Part shown: one piece after another, positions 1 to 7,512 of the stretch | Layout: the number at the start of each line of letters is the position of its first letter | Numbering within the stretch: position 1 is the stretch's first letter | NCBI RefSeq assembly: GCF_022814725.1 | Contig: NZ_CP093442.1 | Location: 2,914,001 to 2,978,000 of the forward strand | Reading direction: 5' to 3' | DNA length: 64,000 nucleotides | Source: Bdellovibrio reynosensis | Lineage (GTDB): Bacteria; Bdellovibrionota; Bdellovibrionia; Bdellovibrionales; Bdellovibrionaceae | The notes under the pieces: generated by a model | What the model saw: the letters and a program-made list of their open reading frames with translations, nothing else | Told to the model about the DNA's origin: nothing | The model's database searches: none | Translations under genes and position numbers: made by a program

Positions 1-1
1 G

Positions 2-475
2 GCTGTCGGTGGTGGTCATTCACTGCACGTGGTTTGTGATCTTACTTTAGCAAGTCAGGAGCACGCGATCTTTAAACAAACAGATCCAGACGTAGCAAGT
101 TTTGATAGTGGCTACGGTTCAGCTTATCTAGCTCGCATGGTTGGACAAAAAAGAGCGCGCGAAATCTTTTTCTTAGGCAGAAATTATTCGGCTCAAGAAG
201 CTTTCGATATGGGCATGGTGAACGCCGTGATCCCGCACAAAGATTTAGAAAAAGTAGCGCTTGAGTGGGCTTATGAAATGAATTCGAAATCTCCGACAGC
301 AATGCGCATGTTGAAATATGGCTTCAACCTTTGTGACGATGGATTGGTAGGACAGCAGCTTTTTGCGGGCGAAGCGACTCGTTTAGCTTACGGAACCGAA
401 GAAGCTGTAGAAGGTCGAAATTCTTTTGTTGAAAAGCGCGACAAAGATTTTTCTAAGTTTCCTTGGCATTATTAA
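2..475 (+). CDS. menB: 1,4-dihydroxy-2-naphthoyl-CoA synthase, 3' part
   Basis: This is the C-terminal 157 residues of MenB, the crotonase-fold enzyme that closes the second ring of the menaquinone precursor (O-succinylbenzoyl-CoA to dihydroxynaphthoyl-CoA). The frame is already open at base 2 (AVGGGHSLH), so the start lies before the window; a GTG at base 29 is internal. Visible family marks are the GGGH oxyanion-hole segment followed by a CDLT stretch, the SFDSGYGSAYLARMVG region, and the C-terminal NSFVEKRDKDFSKFP ending that is typical of MenB rather than of general enoyl-CoA hydratases. Other menaquinone genes (menG, menF, menD, menH) lie within the next 9 kb but on separate transcripts. 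The stop is TAA and no strong T-tract terminator follows directly. Confidence 0.95.
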   Translation, partial: AVGGGHSLHVVCDLTLASQEHAIFKQTDPDVASFDSGYGSAYLARMVGQKRAREIFFLGRNYSAQEAFDMGMVNAVIPHKDLEKVALEWAYEMNSKSPTAMRMLKYGFNLCDDGLVGQQLFAGEATRLAYGTEEAVEGRNSFVEKRDKDFSKFPWHY

Positions 476-510
476 ACTAAAATAAATTGATGCAACTAAA
501 GTCTTAATGC

Positions 511-560
511 AGTTGTACGCATCGTGATTTCAATTATTTACGATACATTTGCGTACAACT
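511..560. promoter_or_regulatory. Perfect 11-bp inverted repeat after menB
   Basis: AGTTGTACGCA at 511-521 is exactly repeated in inverse as TGCGTACAACT at 550-560, with a 28-base AT-rich interval. It sits 35 bases after the menB stop and about 205 bases before the lipoprotein gene at 766. There is no T-tract after the right arm, so it is not a canonical intrinsic terminator. It could be a stabilising 3' hairpin of menB mRNA or a widely spaced operator. A near copy of the right arm with flank (TTTACGTACAACT) occurs at 4411-4423, just upstream of another lipoprotein gene. The rest of 476-765 holds no credible gene. Confidence 0.55.
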
Positions 561-765
561 TTGCTTTCCATAGATTTACCTAGGGTCCCTAAATGGTCTA
601 GGAAACATGAATCCTTTTTCATTTCAAAAAACAATGTTGTTATTCTTCAGTCTCCAAACCAATAAAATTTCTTTAACAGTTCTTGCGTGATTTTCAGCGC
701 GCTCTATCTGCCAGGGAAGTTTTTGCGAAAAACAAAAAAACTTTGTCTAACTACAAGGAGAAGTA

Positions 766-2718
766 ATGACGACAAAAATGAAGCTGGTCCAAGCTATGAT
801 GGCCCTGCTAGTGGGCACGACGCTTGTTGCCTGCTCTGGCGGCGGTGGCGATTCTGCGGCATCTACAACAGATGACGATTTAACAATCTCAGGATCTTTA
901 AGTTCCTCATTTGCAATGCATAAGATGAGTGGCGAGCTGCGCACGCACGCTATCAATCTTTCTGACTTAGAAATCTATGCCATTGCATTCACAGTTCCAC
1001 CAACAATTGGACAAGCAAACGTTGGCGCTAATGGATCTTTCTCTGTTGAGTTAGAGGGCGCAAAAGGTTCGCAAATCATGGCAGTATTCCGTGACAAAAC
1101 TTCTTTGGTTTCTGTCGGTACTGTTACTTTCCAAGATACTTCTAAAAAAGATATGGATGGAAATCCGCAAGAGTCTTCATCTTTGACTCTTACTGACAGT
1201 GTGAACCTAGGTTCACTTTCTATTTCTGAAGAAGGTAAAGTTGTTGTAGACGTTCAAGACATCGCATCTGTTGCTGATACAACTCCACCTGCAGCTTCTG
1301 CAGCTATGGATTTAGGTGGTAACTGGACTATCGCTAAGTACACTGGAACATTGCCTACTGGCTACTACACGGCTTGTACTCAAGGTGATAATGACTGTCA
1401 CGGACCTGCTGACGGCGAAAATCTTTTCTTGATCAGACTTTCAGGTAATGAATTTACACCTGGTGTGAACTGTACTGATGGAAGCTGTACTGAATCAGAA
1501 GGTACTGTTTCATCAACTCCTGCTTACGGTCTTTCTTTCTGGTCAGACGCGGCTTCAATTGCTGCTTGCGGAAATAAAGTAGGGTTCACAGAAGACGACG
1601 CTCTTTTCCAAGGTCGTATCGCTTTGAATTTCCCTCAAGCTTATACTGATGGCACAACTTCTGGAAACTTAGGTTTCGGTGGTTTCGTATTCACGGCGCC
1701 AACTGGTTTTGGTGGCGACGACTGTGACAACAATCCTGGTCCTCAAGTTGGTAACGGTATCTGTAATGCTCATTGGATGGCGACTGGCGCAAAAGCACAG
1801 TTCTCTATGAGTGAGTGCAGCCGTATCACTATTGGTTCTAATAACGTCGGCGTTTGTACTATGGATCACGCTACATCTGCAGATGTATACTCAGCGCACG
1901 TAGAGGGTGGCGGTTGCTTCACTTCAACTGGTAAGCCTTTGATGGTTGATAACTGGGCTAATATCACTGGTAACTGCAATAGCCAAACTGCTTTAACTGG
2001 CGACATGACTGGTTTCTATTCAGGTTCATGTACTTATACTGGAGCACCAACTCAAGGTGCAGCTTCTCAGACATTCACTTGTACTTGGACTCACGGAAAC
2101 TTTGATACTTTTGATGGTACAACTTTGTCTGATCCAAAAGCTCAAAACTTTAATATGAGCGGTTATACGCCTAAGTCGTTGGTAAACGCGAATGCAGATT
2201 GCAAAACAATCGAAGACGATATGACTCGTTACCGTTGTTATGCAAACGCTTACTGGCAAACTGATATCTCAGGAAATGGTTGCTACAAACGCTATCATTT
2301 TGACTGGAGCGCTACAAGCATCGCGAACTTCGTGCAAACTGAAGGCCGTGATAAACCAAAAAACAACCACATGACTGAAAAAATCATGTACACACCAGAT
2401 GGTAACGGCGCAGTAGTAAGCAGCAAAGAGCACAGCTCTGTAACTGTTCGCTCTGGTTCACTTGAATCAGTTTGTGAAGTTGAAACTGGAATGGTTCTTA
2501 ACTTCAAGAAGGTCACTTCTTCTCAAGTTATCGTTGATATGAAACGTTTAGCTCGTCTTGTTAATACAAGCGATCCAAACTGTATGGCAAACGCTAAAGT
2601 TCCTAAGTGTGAAGAAGATGCTAACAACGATGGACATGCTGATGGCGGTCCAAACTGTGAGCTTCACTGGCGTCTAAGTGAAAATGGTCAAAACTTCATG
2701 TTCTATTTGAACAAATAA
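766..2718 (+). CDS. Large cysteine-rich lipoprotein, function unknown
   Basis: The 650-residue product begins with a lipoprotein signal peptide ending in the lipobox LVAC (lipid Cys about residue 23), followed by a Gly-rich spacer GGGGD. The start ATG at 766 is set by AAGGAG five bases upstream; an ATG at 778 lacks that spacing. The mature part is acidic, rich in Ser/Thr/Gly, and has many cysteines spaced in pairs (for example CTQGDNDC, CNNP... preceded by DDC), suggesting several disulfides in a periplasmic or surface-exposed protein. I recognise no catalytic family. The gene stands alone and ends at a strong terminator. A short hairpin (741-746 with 753-758) can cover part of the ribosome-binding site. 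Role in attachment or envelope structure is possible but is only a guess. Confidence 0.85.
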   Translation: MTTKMKLVQAMMALLVGTTLVACSGGGGDSAASTTDDDLTISGSLSSSFAMHKMSGELRTHAINLSDLEIYAIAFTVPPTIGQANVGANGSFSVELEGAKGSQIMAVFRDKTSLVSVGTVTFQDTSKKDMDGNPQESSSLTLTDSVNLGSLSISEEGKVVVDVQDIASVADTTPPAASAAMDLGGNWTIAKYTGTLPTGYYTACTQGDNDCHGPADGENLFLIRLSGNEFTPGVNCTDGSCTESEGTVSSTPAYGLSFWSDAASIAACGNKVGFTEDDALFQGRIALNFPQAYTDGTTSGNLGFGGFVFTAPTGFGGDDCDNNPGPQVGNGICNAHWMATGAKAQFSMSECSRITIGSNNVGVCTMDHATSADVYSAHVEGGGCFTSTGKPLMVDNWANITGNCNSQTALTGDMTGFYSGSCTYTGAPTQGAASQTFTCTWTHGNFDTFDGTTLSDPKAQNFNMSGYTPKSLVNANADCKTIEDDMTRYRCYANAYWQTDISGNGCYKRYHFDWSATSIANFVQTEGRDKPKNNHMTEKIMYTPDGNGAVVSSKEHSSVTVRSGSLESVCEVETGMVLNFKKVTSSQVIVDMKRLARLVNTSDPNCMANAKVPKCEEDANNDGHADGGPNCELHWRLSENGQNFMFYLNK

Positions 2719-2746
2719 TTTAGTGTAGACTTTCTAAATTATGCAG

Positions 2747-2776
2747 AAGGGCCTCGCAAGAGGCCTTTTGCTTTTT
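2747..2776 (+). terminator. Intrinsic terminator of the 766-2718 lipoprotein gene
   Basis: AAGGGCCTC pairs with GAGGCCTTT across a GCAA tetraloop (2747-2755 with 2760-2768, one G-U pair), then a T-rich tail TTGCTTTTT. The hairpin lies 29 bases after the stop codon. Confidence 0.9.
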
Positions 2777-2824
2777 GTAGACAAGATTTACCCAGTGAAT
2801 TAATAATTTATTATGGAGGCGTTT

Positions 2825-3172
2825 ATGAAATTTCTCATCGCGATTATTTCCACTTTGTTTTTTACTCAATTTGCATCAGCTCAAAATCCAAAGCTAGCCA
2901 CACCACCTCAGTTGACTCCGGAACAACGTTCCCAACAACTTATGCAGCAACATAAGATGCACATGCAAAACTTCCAAATGCATGAACAGCAAATGGCAGA
3001 AGCTAAAAAAAGAGGCGAGCTTCATCATTTGCGTCAGGAACTTGAAAAAGTGAATAATGAAATCAAAACACCCAGTGTAGTGCGCGCAAAAAATTCTGAA
3101 ACACTGACCAAGAAAAAAGCTGATTTAGAAAAACAGATTAGCGCTTTAGAAAAAGAACTTAAAAGGAAATAA
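2825..3172 (+). CDS. Small exported coiled-coil protein
   Basis: The 115-residue product has a clear Sec signal peptide (MKFLIAIIS...ASAQ, predicted cut after ASA) and a mature part made almost wholly of Gln, Met, Lys and Glu-rich helix, with heptad-like leucines near the C-terminus (LEKQISALEKELK). The start at 2825 is chosen over an in-frame ATG at 2813 because GGAGG lies five bases upstream of 2825 and overlaps the earlier ATG. It is a probable periplasmic coiled-coil protein; its composition recalls small Skp/Spy-like periplasmic proteins, but I see no motif that proves that. It is a single gene ending at a terminator shared with the convergent gene. Confidence 0.8.
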   Translation: MKFLIAIISTLFFTQFASAQNPKLATPPQLTPEQRSQQLMQQHKMHMQNFQMHEQQMAEAKKRGELHHLRQELEKVNNEIKTPSVVRAKNSETLTKKKADLEKQISALEKELKRK

Positions 3173-3201
3173 TAAAAGCGGAAGCAACTTCCGCCTTTAT
3201 T
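3173..3201. terminator. Bidirectional terminator
   Basis: GCGGAAG (3178-3184) pairs with CTTCCGC (3188-3194) around a CAA loop. It is flanked by AATAAAA on the left and CTTTATT on the right, so it can act for the plus-strand gene ending at 3172 and the minus-strand gene ending at 3218. Confidence 0.8.
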
Positions 3202-3217
3202 CTGTTTTAAAGTATTC

Positions 3218-4237
3218 TTACAGACTATTCAAAGTCATGTCGTTTAAGCTATCAATCGTCCAAGTGAACGCCGTACCTACAGTAAAGTTGCTTGGGGCTA
3301 CGATATTGCCGCAACCTGCGCCAAGAGCATTCGTTGAAAGATCAATACACTCACTCGCAGCTGATCCGATGGCAGTGGTGTTATCCAGTGTCCCGTCGTT
3401 ATCAAACTGATAGTGAACTTTCACAAGGCCTGTTGAAGCATCGCCCTTTAGACCGAAAGCACCACCACTTACAGAAGCACCGTCTTCGTTACGGAACAAG
3501 AACAAGTCATAAACATTGTCATCTAAAGTTCTAAACTGAACAGCGGCCTTTTCATCAGAACTAGCACCATCAGCGGTCATGTAGAAATCTAGATAAGCAT
3601 CTTGTTCGCTTGCATCACGCAACCAGTACATCTCGATATCGCGATCGTCTTCAGCGGAATGCAAACGGGCATAGCCCGAATTCAACCCATCGGCTTCGCA
3701 GGTAAATTCAACCTTAAGCATTGGAACAGCGTTAAAAGAAATGCTTACGGACTTCTCAAAACTGTTGCCAGCGTGGGCTCCATAATGAGCTGGAACTGTC
3801 TTAGCCGGAGTGGCAAAAGAAATCACAATCGTCTCTCCATTTTCATTAATCGTTTCCGATCCTGAAGTTGGAATAGATGCACATGTTGTGTATCCCATTT
3901 GGTAAAGACCACCGCCCAGTCCTTCTTCACTCATAAGATTTTTGATGATTCCCACCAAACCACCTTCAGGTCCATTTGGAATCACGTATTCAGCAGTGGG
4001 CCCCACCACTAAAAAGTATAAAAATCTAATAAAGTCAGCGCGTCCTGCAACCGTGCCTGTATTCATATTTGCAGGATCCAATGTTGTTGTTGCCAAAGCT
4101 TTTTGGGTTTCCAAAAGCCCGGAACGCATTTTTTGAATTCGCGTACCAACAGAATATTTCTTATAAGAATCTGATGTACGAATCGTCATTGGTAAAGAAA
4201 GCGCGAATATAAGTGTGAATTTAATCCAGTTATTCAT
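3218..4237 (-). CDS. Exported protein of unknown function
   Basis: The product has 339 residues. It starts with MNNWIKFTLIFALSLP, a hydrophobic signal-like segment; the start at 4237 is preceded by AGGAAGG at good spacing, whereas the longer frame from 4273 has no site and would overlap the gene upstream. The mature part is acidic, Gly/Asp/Ser-rich, with predicted beta-rich stretches and a few cysteines. I recognise no family. It lies 11 bases after the stop of the 48-residue lipoprotein gene at 4249-4395, and its ribosome-binding site overlaps that stop codon, so the two are surely one operon and may be translationally coupled. A pairing of a small lipoprotein with an exported partner at the envelope is likely. 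Confidence 0.75.
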   Translation of the reverse strand: MNNWIKFTLIFALSLPMTIRTSDSYKKYSVGTRIQKMRSGLLETQKALATTTLDPANMNTGTVAGRADFIRFLYFLVVGPTAEYVIPNGPEGGLVGIIKNLMSEEGLGGGLYQMGYTTCASIPTSGSETINENGETIVISFATPAKTVPAHYGAHAGNSFEKSVSISFNAVPMLKVEFTCEADGLNSGYARLHSAEDDRDIEMYWLRDASEQDAYLDFYMTADGASSDEKAAVQFRTLDDNVYDLFLFRNEDGASVSGGAFGLKGDASTGLVKVHYQFDNDGTLDNTTAIGSAASECIDLSTNALGAGCGNIVAPSNFTVGTAFTWTIDSLNDMTLNSL

Positions 4238-4248
4238 AATCGTCCTTC

Positions 4249-4395
4249 CTACATACACGACGTTTCGCCGCATTGGACTTCGATTTCAGGAAGTGGGCTT
4301 CCTGCCGTAGCGGAAGATTCTTCTTCCGGCTTATCTCCGCATGCCGAAAGGAACAGCATTGCAGATACCACCATCAATAGTTTCATTTTACGCAT
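4249..4395 (-). CDS. 48-residue lipoprotein
   Basis: This small gene encodes MRKMKLLMVVSAMLFLSAC, a textbook lipoprotein signal with lipid Cys19, followed by a short acidic tail containing a second Cys pair near the C-terminus (CGETSC). Start 4395 is fixed by GGAGG seven bases upstream. The mature peptide is only 30 residues, so it is probably an envelope-anchored accessory rather than an enzyme. It is first in a two-gene minus-strand operon with the 339-residue exported protein. Confidence 0.75.
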   Translation of the reverse strand: MRKMKLLMVVSAMLFLSACGDKPEEESSATAGSPLPEIEVQCGETSCM

Positions 4396-4653
4396 TGAGG
4401 GACCTCCATATTTACGTACAACTAGGGACCCAATATTCTTCGGCCACCACATCGTCCCACTAGAGAGCCAAATTGAGAATCGACAAGAATGTGAATCAGT
4501 TCAAAACAAAATTTGTGTTCTATTGCACAGATATAAATGCAATTAAATCATTCCACATTTATTAGGAAATTAAGCATCGGGATTAAGTCCGTAAAAGGTA
4601 GTGTTTCAAGAATGCAAGTACCCGCATTTCTACAGCAGGAGGATGATGTAGCT

Positions 4654-4893
4654 ATGAAAGCACTTATCTTCTTCTTATTGCTAACTTTCGCAGGTTTGGC
4701 ATTCTGGGGATGCCCAACGAAGAAGTATATTCCTGACCCAACACCACCTCAACCTCAGGTGCGAAGTTCATACGATGAATTGTTGAGTTTGGAAGGTCGC
4801 GCTCCCCCTGCAGGGTCGCGCGTGATGTTCAAACGAATGCTTGCGGAAACACAAGACAAGAAGGTCGCCGTTTATTTAACAGTGCCTTTATAG
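4654..4893 (+). CDS. Small putative lipoprotein
   Basis: A 79-residue product: MKALIFFLLLTFAGLAFWGC, then a proline-rich spacer (PDPTPPQPQ) and a short charged tail. The FWGC motif is an imperfect lipobox (Cys at about residue 20), so lipid attachment is likely but not certain. AGGAGG lies 11 bases before the ATG, a little far. The last 22 bases overlap the 3' end of convergent menG. No family recognised. Confidence 0.6.
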   Translation: MKALIFFLLLTFAGLAFWGCPTKKYIPDPTPPQPQVRSSYDELLSLEGRAPPAGSRVMFKRMLAETQDKKVAVYLTVPL

Positions 4894-5585
4894 ATGTAAG
4901 CAATACCACCAGTTAATGTGATGTATTCGCAAGTAGAAAAAGCGCCAGTTTCTTTCATCATTTCTACGAAACCTTCTTTACACGGAAATGCTGCAGAAGA
5001 TTTTTGCAAATACTCGTAGGCTTCTTTTTGGCCAGTCACAAGACCACCAATTTTAGGCAAGATATTTTGCGAATAGAAATTGTAAAGGGCACCAAAAACC
5101 GGAATGTTCACTTGGCCAAATTCAAGCACCATGACTTTGCCACCTGGCTTGGTCACGCGCGCCATTTCGCTAAGACCCTTCACAGGGTTGCCAACATTGC
5201 GGATACCAAAAGAGATGCTAGAAACATCAAAGCTGTTATCAGCATATTGCAATTGAGTGACGTCAGCTTGTTCAAACTGAATCTCTAAACCGCGAGCTTT
5301 CGCTTTACCTGGGGCTGGAATTAACATCTCAGCGCAGAAGTCAGTACCGACCACTTCGCCAGAGGCACCCACTGTTTGTTTAAATTCAATCGCTAAGTCA
5401 CCAGTGCCAGTTGCGCAGTCCAAAACTTTTTGACCGTTTGAAACGCCACTGTACTTAACTAATTTTTTTCTCCAAAGGTGGTGGATACCCATCGACAAAA
5501 CGTTGTTCCCTTTGTCGTAGTTTGCAGCCACTTTAGAAAACATGCTGCGGATCACTTCTGGATTCGGAGAATGTTTAGTTTGCAT
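4872..5585 (-). CDS. menG: Demethylmenaquinone methyltransferase
   Basis: The 237-residue protein is a UbiE/MenG class I SAM-dependent C-methyltransferase that makes the last step of menaquinone synthesis. The family marks are visible in order: MFSKVAANYDKGNNVLSMG at the N-terminus, the SAM-binding motif VLDCATGTGDLA, the DFC/GTD acidic loop, SISFGIRNVGNP (the characteristic GIRN motif), and KPGGKVMVLEFG. The start at 5585 follows AAGGAG by seven bases; a longer frame from 5615 would run further into the gene upstream. It overlaps the stop of the DAHP synthase gene by 11 bases, so the two are one operon linking chorismate supply with quinone synthesis. Confidence 0.93.
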   Translation of the reverse strand: MQTKHSPNPEVIRSMFSKVAANYDKGNNVLSMGIHHLWRKKLVKYSGVSNGQKVLDCATGTGDLAIEFKQTVGASGEVVGTDFCAEMLIPAPGKAKARGLEIQFEQADVTQLQYADNSFDVSSISFGIRNVGNPVKGLSEMARVTKPGGKVMVLEFGQVNIPVFGALYNFYSQNILPKIGGLVTGQKEAYEYLQKSSAAFPCKEGFVEMMKETGAFSTCEYITLTGGIAYIYKGTVK

Positions 5586-6408
5586 AAACCAGCTCCTTAT
5601 GAAGAGGTTTGTCAACAGCAGTCAAAATTCTTTCAAGCTTATTCATCATAACTTTGAAGTCATTCAAAGTCAGAGCCTGCATGCCATCAGAAAGAGCTTC
5701 TGCTGGACGAGGGTGAACCTCTACGATGATACCATCAGCTCCCACAGCCGCAGCTGCGTAAGCAAGATCTGGAACCAAGGCGCGAATTCCAACAGCGTGG
5801 GAAGGATCCACAATCACCGGAAGGTGAGTGTTGCGTTTAGCGAAAGCGACAGCATTGATATCAAGCGTGTTGCGAGTCGCAGTTTCAAAAGTACGAATAC
5901 CGCGTTCACATAAAATTACATTCGGGTTTCCGCCTGCAGTGATGTACTCCGCTGCTTTCACCCATTCTTCGATTAAAGCTGCGAAACCGCGCTTTAACAT
6001 CACAGGTTTTTTCTGCATGCCTAATTCTTTAAGCAAAGAATAGTTATGCATGTTGCGTGAACCAACTTGGAAGCACGAAACCATGTCATAGATTTCTTCG
6101 ATTTGGCGTGCATCAGTGACTTCAGAAATCAAAGTCATATTGGTTTCTTTGCAAACCGCTTTAATGAAATCAAAAGAGGAAGATCCCAAACCTTGGAACG
6201 CTTTAGAAGATGTGCGCATCTTCCAAATACCACCACGCAAGATGTGCGCGCCTGAAGCTTTTACACCTTTCGCAGTTTCCAAAAATTGATCATAGCTTTC
6301 GATGGAGCATGGCCCAGCGATCACTGTGAATTGGGGACCCCCAATATCGAACCCACCGACATTGACAATTTGGGTTGAGGGACTTGTTTGCATAGTTTGC
6401 ATTTCCAT
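5575..6408 (-). CDS. aroF: 3-deoxy-7-phosphoheptulonate (DAHP) synthase
   Basis: The 277-residue protein is a short, type I beta DAHP synthase (the Bacillus/KDO8P synthase-like form without an N-terminal regulatory domain beyond a short leader). It joins phosphoenolpyruvate and erythrose 4-phosphate as the first shikimate step. Motifs: VIAGPCSIES near residue 30, GAHILRGGIWKMRTS, ISEVTDA, QVGSRNMHNYSLL, PVMLKRGF, ILCERGIRTFE, VIVDPSHAVG and the metal-binding EVHP near the C-terminus. A weak site AAGAAG precedes the ATG at 6408; an alternative ATG two codons later is possible. The start lies only about 15 bases from the divergent menF start. Adjacent menG and menF indicate that its product is partly directed to menaquinone. 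Confidence 0.92.
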   Translation of the reverse strand: MEMQTMQTSPSTQIVNVGGFDIGGPQFTVIAGPCSIESYDQFLETAKGVKASGAHILRGGIWKMRTSSKAFQGLGSSSFDFIKAVCKETNMTLISEVTDARQIEEIYDMVSCFQVGSRNMHNYSLLKELGMQKKPVMLKRGFAALIEEWVKAAEYITAGGNPNVILCERGIRTFETATRNTLDINAVAFAKRNTHLPVIVDPSHAVGIRALVPDLAYAAAAVGADGIIVEVHPRPAEALSDGMQALTLNDFKVMMNKLERILTAVDKPLHKELVYAN

Positions 6409-6423
6409 AATACGACTTCTTTA

Positions 6424-7512
6424 GTGGAACGGCAGAATAGCATAACGCTCTCAGGCATTACAAACTTTTTGGAAGCAGGGGCCCTCTTGCGCCATGAGAG
6501 CCAATGGATTCTTATTGAAGGTCCCTTCAAAGCCGCCTCAGATGCGAATAATGATGAATTTACAGTGTTTTGCCCTGATTTTTACGATCTTCCATCAGGT
6601 TCTTTTTGGCGGGGCGCGCGAACTTACAGGCTTTCCACCCCAGAGTTCCACCAGATTTTGCAGGAATTCTTAAAGCAATCTCCCAGTAGTGTGCCCCCCT
6701 TACTGAAAGCGTCTTGGCAAGAGCCTGCAAAAAACGACTTTAGCAAAGCCCTTTTGCAGATCCAAAAACGCATTCATGACGGAGAAATTCAAAAAGCCGT
6801 GCCCGTTGTTTTCGCAAGATCTTCACAAAAAGTTTTGCGCGAAGAAAAAGCACAGATGATTTTGAGCTTACTGAAAGCGCCGGCGAATCTTTATGTCTAT
6901 GGTTTTTGGCAAAGTGAAAATGGTCTATTGGGGGCGACCCCGGAAGTCTTATTTGATTATTCAAACCAGGTTTTAAAGACCATGGCCCTAGCTGGAACCT
7001 GTCCAAAAAACGAAGCTGCCCATCGAGAAAGTCTGCTGGCTGATAAAAAAGAAATGCAAGAACACGGCCTTGTCTTAGAGGATATTTTAGAAGTGCTAAA
7101 AGACTTGGGTGAAGCGAAAACCCGCGGGCCTTACATTGCAGAACTGCCGACTTTGTATCATCTAAAAACGGATATCGAGATTCACTGCAACCAGGATCCT
7201 GACTTTATCTCGCTAGTAAATAATTTGCATCCAACCCCTGCTTTAGGGGTGGCTCCGCGCGGGTTCGGTTACAAATGGATGAAGGAATTGCCTGGCCAGG
7301 AAAGCCGAAAAGCATTCGGGGCACCCTTTGCACTTTTGACTCGCAAAGAAGCTCTCTGTCTTGTAGCCATTCGCAATTTACAGTGGAATAATACCGAATG
7401 CATGATTGGTTCAGGTTGCGGGGTGCTTGCTGCCAGCGAGCTTGAACGGGAATGGCAAGAGTTGTATCAAAAACGTCTGTCTGTAAGAAAGATTTTGGGG
7501 CTTGAAGCATGA
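6424..7512 (+). CDS. menF: Isochorismate synthase
   Basis: This chorismate-binding enzyme of 362 residues isomerises chorismate to isochorismate, the first committed menaquinone step. The C-terminal half has the family signatures: ATPEVLF, LAGTCPK, LYHLKTDIE, HPTPALGVAP (the HPTPAVCG-like motif of isochorismate synthases), and GSGCGVLAAS near the end. The start is uncertain: GTG at 6424 is chosen because it lies clear of the divergent gene, but no good ribosome site is visible and TTG codons at 6388 or 6397 remain possible. The stop overlaps the menD start (ATGA), so menF-menD are translationally coupled. Confidence 0.9.
   Translation: MERQNSITLSGITNFLEAGALLRHESQWILIEGPFKAASDANNDEFTVFCPDFYDLPSGSFWRGARTYRLSTPEFHQILQEFLKQSPSSVPPLLKASWQEPAKNDFSKALLQIQKRIHDGEIQKAVPVVFARSSQKVLREEKAQMILSLLKAPANLYVYGFWQSENGLLGATPEVLFDYSNQVLKTMALAGTCPKNEAAHRESLLADKKEMQEHGLVLEDILEVLKDLGEAKTRGPYIAELPTLYHLKTDIEIHCNQDPDFISLVNNLHPTPALGVAPRGFGYKWMKELPGQESRKAFGAPFALLTRKEALCLVAIRNLQWNNTECMIGSGCGVLAASELEREWQELYQKRLSVRKILGLEA

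Noticed and set aside
3292-3865. Plus-strand open frames inside the exported protein gene
   Set aside because: Antisense shadows; the minus-strand gene has a ribosome site, a signal peptide and an operon partner.
5542-5913. Plus-strand open frame of 123 codons across the menG/DAHP synthase junction
   Set aside because: It is antisense to two well-identified genes with conserved motifs.
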